From: Nitrospira lenta
GTDB taxonomy: Bacteria > Nitrospirota > Nitrospiria > Nitrospirales > Nitrospiraceae
Direction of reading: 5' to 3'
Assembly (NCBI GenBank): GCA_945865525.1
Contig: CAMBDY010000003.1
Span: 53,829-117,828, forward strand
DNA length: 64,000 bases
In this document: one piece after another, positions 1-7,330 of the stretch
Layout of the letters: each line of letters begins with the position of its first letter
How positions within the stretch are numbered: position 1 is the stretch's first letter
Program-made: the position numbers and the translations under genes
Notes under the pieces: generated by a model
The model's input: only the letters and a program-made list of their open reading frames with translations
Databases searched by the model: none
Told to the model about the DNA's origin: nothing

Positions 1-183
1 TCCTATCTCTTAAACGGGGGAACCATCCTCATTGCAGCCCATGGCAACAGTTTGCGGGCTCTCATCATGGAGCTGGAGCAGCTCACCCGCGAGCAAGTGC
101 TAGAGTTGAATATTCCGACTGGCGCGCCGTTGCTTTATGAATTGGACGGAACAGGGAAGGTCGTCACGCACCGCTATCTCTAA
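1..183 (+). CDS. gpmA: 2,3-bisphosphoglycerate-dependent phosphoglycerate mutase, C-terminal end (partial)
   Basis: Only the last 60 residues are in the window; the gene begins upstream. The frame contains AAHGNSLRALI, the histidine-phosphatase segment with the second active-site His of cofactor-dependent phosphoglycerate mutase, followed by the family's typical ending (NIPTGAPLLYEL, then HRYL). The enzyme interconverts 3- and 2-phosphoglycerate in cytosolic glycolysis and gluconeogenesis. The open reading frame ends with TAA. No terminator is obvious in the short gap before the next, convergent gene. Identification rests on this conserved tail only, so a close histidine-phosphatase paralogue is not fully excluded. 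Confidence 0.88.
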   Translation, partial: SYLLNGGTILIAAHGNSLRALIMELEQLTREQVLELNIPTGAPLLYELDGTGKVVTHRYL

Positions 184-205
184 CCGGTCGCAGCGGGCCA
201 TAGAA

Positions 206-700
206 TCACCCGACGTCTTGCAGTAATTGCCCATACGTATCGACCGGCACAAAGTCGATCAATAGAGTCAGGAGGTTTTGCTGTTGCCCCTCTATGACCA
301 GGTGGCGTTCCTCCATCAACTCAGCGGCGGCCGCACTCACTGCCAGGGGGCTCAATCCTTCCTCCACTAATCGTCCATACCGACCACGGCGCTCCTGCCA
401 TTCCGTGAGGTACGCAGTCCAAACAGCCGGCCCAACGGGATTGGTCTTGCCCCAGTCTACTTCCATCGTATTCAGGATAAAATCCGACAGCACTGCCTGA
501 TACTTCTGGGGAATATGCGCTTCAATAGAAGCAAATATCCAAAACAAGTTCAACGAAAGCACTTCTTGTGTCATCGCCTGAGCCTGTTCCGTCGTCGCGT
601 CAATCCCATACTCCTCCAGCTGCTGAACGGAGGGACCAATCGGCATGGCAGCCATCAAGGCGAGGGCGGCTTGTTTTGGCGTCATGGCATGAGCAGACAT
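206..700 (-). CDS. Conserved hypothetical protein, 164 aa
   Basis: I do not recognise this protein. It is soluble-looking, moderately acidic and has no signal peptide; residues 8-20 are Ala-rich and mildly hydrophobic, and the centre contains a Trp/Tyr-rich segment (AVWTAYLTEWQERRGRYGR). The start ATG at 700 is supported by a strong Shine-Dalgarno (AAGGAGAAGG) immediately upstream on the minus strand, so translation is very likely real. It is convergent with gpmA and divergent from ttcA, apparently monocistronic. No catalytic motif is visible and no function is proposed. Confidence 0.7.
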   Translation of the reverse strand: MSAHAMTPKQAALALMAAMPIGPSVQQLEEYGIDATTEQAQAMTQEVLSLNLFWIFASIEAHIPQKYQAVLSDFILNTMEVDWGKTNPVGPAVWTAYLTEWQERRGRYGRLVEEGLSPLAVSAAAAELMEERHLVIEGQQQNLLTLLIDFVPVDTYGQLLQDVG

Positions 701-1043
701 ATCCTTCTCCTTCGATCATCGAGAGGGCCAGAGAATACGCTATAGCCACCATCATCCTCAAGCGGCTTATCCTCACTCGCTCCCCGCCCTGAGAGGCGTC
801 ATAAGAACGAGGGCCGTCGCACACTCAGGTAAGGACCCAGTCCTCCAAAATATGACAGGCGAGGAGTCGGAGGCATGAGCAGAGGCTACAGGTAGAGCGT
901 GCCATTACTTTAGTGAGATGCCAGCCAAGACCGATGTGAATCGACGCTTGTAGCAGATCCGCCCGCTGGATAATTGTCTTGCCCTATAAGGCCCCCGATT
1001 GATGATCGACAGGTACTCGGCAGACCACGTAGAATGCCAACTT
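701..1043. other. Intergenic region between divergent genes
   Basis: About 340 bases separate the unknown minus-strand gene from ttcA. The left edge holds the ribosome binding site of the minus-strand gene. A TATAAG hexamer lies at 985-990, but there is no convincing -35 partner at normal spacing, so I do not call a promoter. Longer upstream reading of ttcA (to an ATG at 1002 or TTG at 999) would eat into the right edge. Confidence 0.5.
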
Positions 1044-1886
1044 ATGTCTCCATCGGCAGGCCCCTTTCACCTCAACGGCGCCATCGAACAGTTGCAAACA
1101 AAACTGCTTCGCCACGTCGGCGAAACCATCAGAGACTATGGCCTGATTGAAGAGGGCGACAAGATCATGGTCTGCCTCTCGGGGGGAAAAGACAGTTACG
1201 CCCTGCTCGACTTCTTACTGGTCTTACAGCGGCGGGCACGGATTCATTTCGACCTAGTCGCGGTGAATCTGGATCAAAAGCAACCGGGATTCCCCGTGCA
1301 TGTGCTCCCAGACTATCTCACGAAGATTGGAGTCCCCTTCCATATCGAAACGCAAGACACCTACGCCATCGTCAAGCGACTCATCCCGGAAGGACAGAAA
1401 ACCTGCTCGCTCTGTTCGCGTCTCCGACGCGGCATCCTCTACAGCGTGGCCACCAAATTAGGGGCGACCAAGATCGCCCTAGGCCACCACCGAGATGACA
1501 TTGTTGAAACGCTATTCCTGAACCTGTTCTATAACGGCAAACTCAAAACGATGCCGCCGAAACTGCGCTCAAAAGATGGCAACCATCTCGTCATTCGGCC
1601 GCTAGCCGCCGTGAGGGAGAGCGATCTGGCTCGCTATGCGGACCTGCGTGCGTTCCCCATTATTCCCTGTAACCTCTGTGGCTCACAAGAGAACCTCAAG
1701 CGGAAAGAGGTCAAAGAGTTTTTGCGCGAATGGGAGCAACGGTCACCGAGCTGCACGGACAGTATGTTTACAGCCCTCTCGAACGTGGTGCCACCGCTGC
1801 TCCTGGATCAGAGCCTGTTCGACTTCCTAGCGTTGCGCGTATCGAACCAAACGGAAGGGCAAGAGGATGCCTGGCTGGACGAGTGA
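1044..1886 (+). CDS. ttcA: tRNA 2-thiocytidine(32) biosynthesis protein TtcA
   Basis: PP-loop ATPase that thiolates C32 of certain tRNAs using a [4Fe-4S] cluster. The PP-loop SGGKDS is at residues 46-51 from the chosen ATG. Two CxxC pairs characteristic of TtcA are present: CSLC about 80 residues after the loop and CNLC further on, the first followed by SRLRRG and the second by GSQ. An LGHHRDD segment also matches the family. The ATG at 1044 gives the usual short N-terminus before the EQLQTKL helix; an in-frame ATG at 1002 would add 14 residues. The C-terminus (about 290-residue protein) is of normal length. Monocistronic as far as seen. Confidence 0.93.
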   Translation: MSPSAGPFHLNGAIEQLQTKLLRHVGETIRDYGLIEEGDKIMVCLSGGKDSYALLDFLLVLQRRARIHFDLVAVNLDQKQPGFPVHVLPDYLTKIGVPFHIETQDTYAIVKRLIPEGQKTCSLCSRLRRGILYSVATKLGATKIALGHHRDDIVETLFLNLFYNGKLKTMPPKLRSKDGNHLVIRPLAAVRESDLARYADLRAFPIIPCNLCGSQENLKRKEVKEFLREWEQRSPSCTDSMFTALSNVVPPLLLDQSLFDFLALRVSNQTEGQEDAWLDE

Positions 1887-1928
1887 ACGGGCGCATGCGA
1901 CAGGGCAGAATCGAAGAATCCCAACTTG

Positions 1929-2492
1929 CTACGACTTGAGTTTAGCCGTGAAGAACTTGCGGAACTTAGCCACCTTAGGTAGAACGACCGACATGCAATA
2001 GCCCTCGAAGGGGTGCTTTACAAAATATTCTTGATGGTACGGTTCGGCCTCATACCAGATCCCGGCCGACACCACTTCCGTCACAATGGGAGAGGGATAG
2101 ATCTGCTCGTTCGTCATGGCCCCAATGACTTTATCCGCTACCTGCTGCTGCTCCGGGCTATGGTAGAAAATAGCGGAGCGATACTGCGTACCAGCATCAT
2201 GCCCCTGCCGGTTGAGCGTCGTCGGATCATGGATCACGAACAACACCTCCAACAATTCGCGGTAACTGACGACATGAGGAGCGAAGGTGATGCGCACCGC
2301 CTCGGCATGGCCGGTTCTGCCACTGCAGACGGCCTCATAGGTCGGGCAATCCGTCTGACCACCGATGTAGCCAGACTCGACCGAAACCACGCCCTGCATC
2401 TGATCATAGACCGCTTCAAGACACCAGAAGCAACCACCTGCGACCGTAGCAATTTCATATTGAGTCTGCGCTGACGCGGCGGATTCCACCAT
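1929..2492 (-). CDS. msrA: Peptide-methionine (S)-S-oxide reductase MsrA
   Basis: Reduces methionine-S-sulfoxide in proteins; cytosolic repair enzyme. The catalytic motif GCFWCLE lies about 20 residues from the chosen start, followed by the family signatures GYIGG, TGHAEAV and RSAIFY. Length, 187 residues, is normal. The reading frame stays open upstream through the tRNA-Arg gene, but a start there is implausible; ATG at 2492 follows a GGAGGTGAG element and leaves the tRNA intact. The frame downstream ends FFTAKLKS. Nothing indicates fusion to MsrB. Confidence 0.93.
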   Translation of the reverse strand: MVESAASAQTQYEIATVAGGCFWCLEAVYDQMQGVVSVESGYIGGQTDCPTYEAVCSGRTGHAEAVRITFAPHVVSYRELLEVLFVIHDPTTLNRQGHDAGTQYRSAIFYHSPEQQQVADKVIGAMTNEQIYPSPIVTEVVSAGIWYEAEPYHQEYFVKHPFEGYCMSVVLPKVAKFRKFFTAKLKS

Positions 2493-2523
2493 ACGAATAG
2501 ATCTCACCTCCGGACTAAAATAA

Positions 2524-2600
2524 TGGTGCGCTCGGAGGGACTTGAACCCCCAACCCCCGGATCCGAAGTCCGATGCTCTATCCAATTGAGCTACGGGCGC
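2524..2600 (-). tRNA. tRNA-Arg (anticodon TCG)
   Basis: Read on the minus strand, a full cloverleaf is visible: acceptor GCGCCCG, D-arm with GCTC/GAGC, anticodon stem TCGGA/TCCGG enclosing loop CTTCGGA, hence anticodon TCG reading CGA, T-arm with GGTTCAAGTCC, and an encoded CCA at 2524-2526. The acceptor stem has one C5-A68 mismatch. The 5' end of the gene is repeated at 3350-3364, suggesting this tRNA was a recombination target. Confidence 0.95.
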
Positions 2601-2603
2601 ACA
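2589..2603. repeat. 15-bp direct repeat, copy 1 (5' end of tRNA-Arg)
   Basis: The 15-mer agctacgggcgcaca spans the 5' end of the tRNA-Arg gene plus three bases and recurs exactly at 3350-3364. The two copies bracket the AT-rich methyltransferase segment. Confidence 0.8.
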
Positions 2604-2706
2604 CTATCTTCTCAGCATTTGTGCCCTGACTAGCACTTCAGCCTTTCCCCCCACATTTCTACGCATTTTCACCCACTAAGCTAGGCAGGGGTTTGAGCCA
2701 ATAGCA

Positions 2707-3219
2707 CTACTTTATCGCTTGCAGAGTAACCGTTATACCATCGACGACATTCCAAAGATATCGACGGCACCATTTCTGAACTATCTTTGGATAAATCTTG
2801 AACGAACGAACCACATGAAATTCAGTAGATTGTATTTTATATTCACACTTCATTCCATACGCGCGCGTTTCAAATGCCTGAAATGTGTATTCGGTAAAGA
2901 ATCGGATATGCGTCGGGTCTGTGAACGCTCCACGGGACGTGTAATACGGAACCGAGATGATGACCGTGGCGCCGGGCTTGCACACTCGATAAATCTCCTC
3001 CATTAACTGGATAAAATTCCTCACGTGCTCTACGACATGGGCGCTATAAATCTTGTCAACGCAATTATCCCGGAGTGGAAGCGGCTGCTCGAGATCACAC
3101 AACAGATCGACACCTGCTCGTGGAACAATATCGAAGCCAAATGATTCTGGAGCCTTGGACGGACCGGCACCCAGGTCGATGGCGACGTAGGGCGATCCTA
3201 GGGGAGTGGAATGGAGCAC
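2707..3219 (-). CDS. Class I SAM-dependent methyltransferase (Methyltransf_11-like), 170 aa
   Basis: The N-terminus carries motif I AIDLGAGPS around residue 14, an acidic residue after the second strand (GFDIVPRAGVD), and the SAHVVEHV helix plus CKPGATVIISVPYY typical of methyltransferase 11-type enzymes, often found in surface polysaccharide or lipid tailoring. It is short for the family (170 versus about 200-250 residues), lacking a substantial substrate cap. Base composition is visibly more AT-rich than neighbouring genes. It lies alone between two copies of a tRNA-Arg end, which suggests horizontal acquisition. The substrate is unknown. Confidence 0.75.
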   Translation of the reverse strand: MLHSTPLGSPYVAIDLGAGPSKAPESFGFDIVPRAGVDLLCDLEQPLPLRDNCVDKIYSAHVVEHVRNFIQLMEEIYRVCKPGATVIISVPYYTSRGAFTDPTHIRFFTEYTFQAFETRAYGMKCEYKIQSTEFHVVRSFKIYPKIVQKWCRRYLWNVVDGITVTLQAIK

Positions 3220-3613
3220 TATTATCTCTCCTTGCCTATTTGGAAAATCACGATAGCTATTGTCCCGTTACTAAAAATGTCCACCACCTTAACCCCAATT
3301 TACACCTTTCCCCACAACGTCTTTCCCTTAAATGATTTCTCTCTTACATAGCTACGGGCGCACATTTTTCAAATATAGATGCCTTCCCCAGATATCTATA
3401 TCCTCGCATCAACTCACGCTATTTTATCTAGCTTATACACTAAATAGTATCAAGGTGTTACGCTGCATCTGCGCACTAATATAGCACTGCGCGGCGGGCG
3501 TATGCGACACGCTTATATTCAATAATTTATATTGTGACTAGTAAAAAGAATGCGAAATTGCCAAGGGGAACGGACGTAATGGGTCACAGTGTTCATCCTT
3601 GGCCAAATGAACT
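3220..3613. other. AT-rich intergenic stretch with tRNA-end duplicate
   Basis: Nearly 400 bases with no credible gene on either strand. The sequence is markedly AT-rich compared with the rest of the window and holds the second copy of the 15-bp tRNA-Arg end at 3350-3364. I see no integrase, no terminal inverted repeats and no promoter that I would defend. Confidence 0.6.
3350..3364. repeat. 15-bp direct repeat, copy 2 (tRNA-Arg 5'-end fragment)
   Basis: Exact duplicate of positions 2589-2603, including the first twelve bases of tRNA-Arg and three flanking bases, without the rest of the tRNA. This is the kind of footprint left by site-specific insertion or by recombination at a tRNA gene, though duplicates normally involve the 3' end. 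Confidence 0.75.
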
Positions 3614-3647
3614 GAAAAAGCCCCCGCGCTCATAAAGAGCGCGGGGT
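3614..3647 (-). terminator. Rho-independent terminator of the small membrane protein pair
   Basis: A perfect 10-bp GC-rich stem (ccccgcgctc at 3622-3631 and its complement at 3637-3646) with a 5-base loop. Read on the minus strand it is followed by GCTTTTTC, placing it correctly downstream of the two minus-strand membrane protein genes. Confidence 0.85.
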
Positions 3648-3684
3648 GACACTAACCGAGGAGCAGACTTTTTCTAAAGCGGCG

Positions 3685-3912
3685 TCAGTTTCGTTGAAGG
3701 ATGTAGATGGTGACGCCAAGCGCAACTAATCCAATGAGCCCCTTGTCGCCAAAAGCTGCGATCAACGCGATCACATTTTTCACGACATCGCCCGGCACGA
3801 ATGGTGCTCCTGAACCGAACAACACTTGCAAAACAATCGAAAGTGCAAGCAACGCGATACCAATTCGAGTCAACCCAATTACGACCTCTTTTGCACCTGT
3901 GAGCCACTGCAT
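3685..3912 (-). CDS. Small two-helix membrane protein (copy B of tandem pair), 75 aa
   Basis: Unrecognised. The protein has an amphipathic N-terminus (MQWLTGAKEVVIGLTR), a hydrophobic helix at about residues 17-34, a central loop containing LFGSGAPFVPGDVVKN, and a second helix at about 55-72 ending YILQRN. It is clearly paralogous to the next gene upstream (3947-4183), sharing the VLQ(VI)LFGS.(AV)PF..GD motif and the spacing of both helices. The pair is probably co-transcribed and ends at the terminator at 3614-3647. The architecture resembles VirB2/TrbC-type pilins or small pore peptides, but there is no long signal peptide and no transfer gene nearby, so no function is assigned. Confidence 0.72.
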   Translation of the reverse strand: MQWLTGAKEVVIGLTRIGIALLALSIVLQVLFGSGAPFVPGDVVKNVIALIAAFGDKGLIGLVALGVTIYILQRN

Positions 3913-3946
3913 AGCTGAACCTCCCTGTGTTGATGGTCAGATTGGC

Positions 3947-4183
3947 TTACTTTGCGTTGCGGTTGAACAAGTGAAGAATGATGGCGATGGCAATCAGCCC
4001 GACGACACCATTACTGCCCAATGAGCCGACTAGTTTGACCAAGTTCCCAGTAATATCTCCACCGAGAAACGGCACCGCTGATCCAAATAGGATTTGCATC
4101 ACTACCCCGAGTGCGACCAAAAGGAGTCCCATTTCGACGATACGATCCACCCACCCCTTCACCTTCCCAAATATCTCTTCCAT
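3947..4183 (-). CDS. Small two-helix membrane protein (copy A of tandem pair), 78 aa
   Basis: First gene of the pair. Residues 1-15 are amphipathic (MEEIFGKVKGWVDR), helix 1 spans about 17-36, the loop holds ILFGSAVPFLGGDITGN, and helix 2 spans about 55-73 before a basic tail (LFNRNAK). Start ATG at 4183 has a GGGAGAGA element upstream. The 34-base gap to copy B and shared motif order indicate a tandem duplication with subsequent divergence. Neither copy contains Cys or a recognisable catalytic motif. Membrane localisation is inferred from hydrophobicity only. Confidence 0.72.
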   Translation of the reverse strand: MEEIFGKVKGWVDRIVEMGLLLVALGVVMQILFGSAVPFLGGDITGNLVKLVGSLGSNGVVGLIAIAIILHLFNRNAK

Positions 4184-4521
4184 TATTCTCTCCCTCTTTT
4201 AATAGTTACACCACGTTGAGCCTGCTTCCATCCTCTACGTTGCGCGACGCCTCCTCCAGGGCATTGCACGAACTTCATGCAAACAAAACACGGCTTCACT
4301 TTATTGCCTGCACCCTAAACAGTCGACGTTCCGTCTCCCCATTACGCCCATAACGATTGCAACGAGGAAGGCTAGATGGGGCTACGCCAATGACCACACT
4401 TCTCAGGTGATGGAGATGCTCTGCCTTTAAACGATTGAGCAGGGCCCTCAAACTCCTGACGCCAGCCACCATTCGTTGAGGCACGAAAAGTCGAGCTAGC
4501 GAAAAACGATTTTGTTAACCG
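4184..4521. other. Intergenic region, no supported gene
   Basis: About 340 bases. A 62-codon minus-strand frame (4296-4484) is open, but it has no ribosome binding site, no recognisable motif and an Arg-rich random-looking translation; I do not call it. The right edge just downstream of 4521 contains the end of the secreted peptide gene. Confidence 0.5.
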
Positions 4522-4755
4522 TCATTTATTGCTTACGCACCACTGCCCTTGGGCATGCCAGCCGCTTGGGCAGGCACCCGACTTTGGGACAATTGGCTTG
4601 GAATTTGGAGAATTAGCGACGCAGTAGTTACCGTTCTTATGGTAGCCGCTGGGGCACGTCATACTGGCAGCAAAGATTGGGGATGAACTGAAAACAGCGG
4701 CAAGCGCGGAAAACGTGGCGGATGGACGGATGAGCTGACTTGGTGCTAATCGCAT
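4522..4755 (-). CDS. Small secreted Cys-repeat protein, 77 aa
   Basis: N-terminal signal peptide (hydrophobic ATFSALAAVF then SSSPIFAAS, likely cleavage after the Ala pair near residue 30). The mature part of about 47 residues holds two copies of the motif CPSG(Y/W)H..G.(Y/W)CV, the first at about residues 34-46 and the second at 62-74, joined by a Ser/Pro/Lys linker. Four Cys in two C-x11-C pairs suggest two small disulfide-stabilised loops in the periplasm or outside the cell. Similar short peptides occur scattered in bacteria without known function. Start ATG at 4755; the gene is isolated. Confidence 0.7.
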   Translation of the reverse strand: MRLAPSQLIRPSATFSALAAVFSSSPIFAASMTCPSGYHKNGNYCVANSPNSKPIVPKSGACPSGWHAQGQWCVSNK

Positions 4756-5123
4756 TCAAGTACTCCCAGCCTACTAGGTCGCGACCATAGCACATTGAGC
4801 TTGCTTGTCAACAACAAAAAGCGACAGAGGGACGATACGGCATTTTAGCGATCTGAGCGGTATGCACGAAGGTCTGTGAAGGGGGCGAGAGAGGCTGTGC
4901 CTTTCGGTACAGGCTGAGGGAAGACCGGGGACAGGACCGGCGAGAAAAATGCAGAACAAACTTTAAGCCGTTGCCTGGCCTCCTGACACAATCACCGAAC
5001 TATCTTTGACTAAAAGCACACTGTCGATTCAATAGTGTCAATCCGCTGTGCGGCCTCTGTACGCTGCGATACCACTGCGCTAGGAGCGCATCGACTCGTA
5101 CAAACACGTCGCGTGAGACCTTG
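4756..5123. other. Intergenic region, no supported gene
   Basis: Roughly 370 bases between the secreted peptide gene and aroK. Minus-strand frames run through it (for example 5000-5242) but overlap aroK and show no motif or ribosome binding site. No clear terminator, tRNA or repeat seen. Confidence 0.5.
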
Positions 5124-5633
5124 TCAAGAAGGGGGAAGCAATGCGAGCAGTACTTCAACCAATTGATCAATCGTTCGACTGTCCGTCGCAATAATGTGAT
5201 CGGCGGCAGCTTGATACTTCGGCTCCCGTTCGCGCAACACATCCTGAATTTCCTCGATGAACGATTTGGTCCTGGTCAGCGAGGGGCGCTGATGATCCCC
5301 ACCGATCCGGTGCGTGATCGTCTCGACGGAGGCCGTCAACCAAAACAAGGTACCGCTCTTCTTAAGGGCATCGACATTCTGTGGGCGAAGGATGGCCCCA
5401 CCTCCTGTATCGATGACGAGCTGGTCGTGGCCAGCAAGATCACCGCAGACAGCAGCCTCTAGATCGCGAAAATATTCCCATCCCTCCTGAGCGACAATCT
5501 CCGGAATCGTCCGCTTCGCTCTGGTGACGATCTCCGCATCGGTCGACAGGCAGTTCCGTCCCAACCGTGCCGCAAGCCGCTTCCCCACCGTACTCTTGCC
5601 GGTCCCTCGATAGCCGATCAGAACGATGTTCAT
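5124..5633 (-). CDS. aroK: Shikimate kinase
   Basis: ATP-dependent phosphorylation of shikimate, fifth step of the shikimate pathway. Walker A GYRGTGKST lies at residues 7-15, the shikimate-binding Asp region STDAEI at about 31, the FRDLE segment and the DTGGGA motif follow, and the lid region contains RPSLTR. Length 169 residues is typical. The start overlaps the aroE stop by four bases (ATGA), so aroE-aroK are translationally coupled. These two shikimate genes are separate from the aroF/aroA directon further right. Confidence 0.96.
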   Translation of the reverse strand: MNIVLIGYRGTGKSTVGKRLAARLGRNCLSTDAEIVTRAKRTIPEIVAQEGWEYFRDLEAAVCGDLAGHDQLVIDTGGGAILRPQNVDALKKSGTLFWLTASVETITHRIGGDHQRPSLTRTKSFIEEIQDVLREREPKYQAAADHIIATDSRTIDQLVEVLLALLPPS

Positions 5634-6484
5634 GAGAAGCGGGACTCCAGCACGGCGCGCATGACCTCAGTCGGCGCAGCCTGGTTAGTCCAGAGTTCGA
5701 ACTGTGCGGCGGCTTGATGGAGGAACATCTCGAGGCCTGGAACCGTGCGACAGCCCGCCGCCTTCGCTTCCGTCAGCAACCTGGTCTCCCGGGGGTTGTA
5801 CACGATGTCCATGACCGTCAGGCCCGTATGGAGCAATGACGCCGGTACCACAGTTCCCTGCACGTTGGGCGACATACCCATTGGGGTGCAATGGATCAAC
5901 ACCCGCGCATCCGGCAGAGCCTGCTCCAGCGACGCGTCATCCAATGGCGATGCCTGCACGGCCAGCCCTGTTTTCGACTGGAGATCACGGGCCAAGGCTG
6001 TACGTTCCCGTTCATCGATGCCCAGCAAGGTCAAACGATTGATCCCCGACTCTGTCCCGAGTGCAAAGGCAATCGCGCGGGCTGCGCCTCCGGACCCGAG
6101 CATGACCACATGCTGCCCCTGTAAGGTGACGCCGCCTTCGCGAAGCGCGCGCAAGGCGCCGGTTGCATCGGTATTGTAGCCCGTCAGGCTTCCGCCCTCA
6201 GCCACAATCGTATTAATCGCGCCGATATGACAAGCAGTCGGGTCGACCGCATCGAGAAATGGAACGGCCGCTACTTTATGAGGGATGGTCACGCTGGCGC
6301 CACGGAAGTTGCCTAGGGCCCGCAGACCCTTGATGGCGTCGCCAATCGCTTCTACAGGGAAGGCCAGATACACAAAGTTCAGCCCGAGCTTCTGAAATGC
6401 AGCATTATGAATCGCAGGGGAAAGCGAATGTTCGACGGGATTACCAATGACGCCGCAGAACTGAGTATGTGCGTTCATGTCCAT
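5630..6484 (-). CDS. aroE: Shikimate dehydrogenase (NADP)
   Basis: Reduces 3-dehydroshikimate to shikimate. The substrate-binding motif NPVEHSLSPAIHN is at residues 15-27, catalytic Lys in VTIPHKVA near 66-73, the GYNTDATG segment near 98, and the nucleotide-binding GSGGAARAI near 130. The C-terminus QAAAQFELW is typical. At 284 residues it is of normal length. It is first of the aroE-aroK pair, separated by about 75 bases from the SDR gene upstream, which may be in the same transcript. Confidence 0.96.
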   Translation of the reverse strand: MDMNAHTQFCGVIGNPVEHSLSPAIHNAAFQKLGLNFVYLAFPVEAIGDAIKGLRALGNFRGASVTIPHKVAAVPFLDAVDPTACHIGAINTIVAEGGSLTGYNTDATGALRALREGGVTLQGQHVVMLGSGGAARAIAFALGTESGINRLTLLGIDERERTALARDLQSKTGLAVQASPLDDASLEQALPDARVLIHCTPMGMSPNVQGTVVPASLLHTGLTVMDIVYNPRETRLLTEAKAAGCRTVPGLEMFLHQAAAQFELWTNQAAPTEVMRAVLESRFS

Positions 6485-6559
6485 AAGTTCACCGTTACGA
6501 CTGCGGCTTGCTCTTAGGCCGCCCGCTAGGGATTCATCGCCGTGCCTGTGAACGCTCCT

Positions 6560-7330
6560 TCACGAGGGACCTTTTCCATTGATGGTAATCCCCCCATCAA
6601 CGGGAAAGGTCCCACCCGTGACCCAGGCTGCCTCATCGGAGGCAAGATAGAGCACCAGACTCGCCACTTCTTCTGGCTTCCCGGCTCGCTGGATGGGATA
6701 GCGCGCCAGAATGGGGGCTAGCTGTTCGGGATTGTTCATCAAAGGAGCCGCCATTGGCGTATCAATCAGGCCTGGGCTCACCACGTTGCAGCGGATGCCA
6801 TCTTTGGCATAGTCGACCGCTAGGGCTCTAGTCAGGGAATCCAGCGCCCCCTTGGAGGCGGCATAGGCCGGCAAGGTCGGGAGCCCGATCAGGCTCGCAA
6901 TAGAAGAAATATTCACGATCACGCCTGCGCCCTGCTTCAACATCTGCGGGAGGGAGGCTCGCGTCATGCGAAATACCCCGTTCAGATTGACGTCGAGGAT
7001 ATGCGTCCAGGTTGCATCATCGGTCTCATGTAGACGTTTACCAAAATCCCCAATTCCCGCATTGTTAACGAGGATATCCAACCGCCCGAACTGCTGCACC
7101 GTCCGCCGCACTACTTCCCGGACATGTAATTCATCGGTGACTGAACCGGCCACCGCCACAACCATGCCCTGCCCCTGTACGATGTCGCCCACGACTCGGT
7201 CCAGCTCTGCTTGCCGTCTCCCCGTAATCACAACTGAGGCCCCTTCGCGCGCAAAGGCTTTCGCGATGGCTTCACCAATACCGGCATTACCTCCCGTAAC
7301 GATCGCGACCTTACCCCTTAATCGATTCAT
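6560..7330 (-). CDS. Short-chain dehydrogenase/reductase (SDR), 256 aa
   Basis: Classical SDR: cofactor motif TGGNAGIG at residues 12-19, NNAG near 90, catalytic Ser in NISSIAS, and the YAASK catalytic Tyr/Lys pair around 155-159; ends with the common WVTGGTFPVDGG. The Arg in TGRRQ after strand 2 suggests NADP(H) preference. Substrate cannot be told from sequence; FabG-like and sugar or steroid type SDRs share these features. Its ATG overlaps the trmI stop by four bases, so it is translationally coupled to a tRNA methyltransferase, probably by chance of operon assembly. Confidence 0.9.
   Translation of the reverse strand: MNRLRGKVAIVTGGNAGIGEAIAKAFAREGASVVITGRRQAELDRVVGDIVQGQGMVVAVAGSVTDELHVREVVRRTVQQFGRLDILVNNAGIGDFGKRLHETDDATWTHILDVNLNGVFRMTRASLPQMLKQGAGVIVNISSIASLIGLPTLPAYAASKGALDSLTRALAVDYAKDGIRCNVVSPGLIDTPMAAPLMNNPEQLAPILARYPIQRAGKPEEVASLVLYLASDEAAWVTGGTFPVDGGITINGKGPS

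Noticed and set aside
2493..2585. Extended start of msrA inside tRNA-Arg
   Set aside because: The extension is the reverse reading of the tRNA; ATG 2492 fits family length.
4296..4484. Minus-strand frame of 62 codons
   Set aside because: Arg/Leu-rich translation without start signal or recognisable domain; treated as intergenic.
5000..5242. Minus-strand frame of 80 codons
   Set aside because: Overlaps aroK, no ribosome binding site, no motif, random-looking composition.
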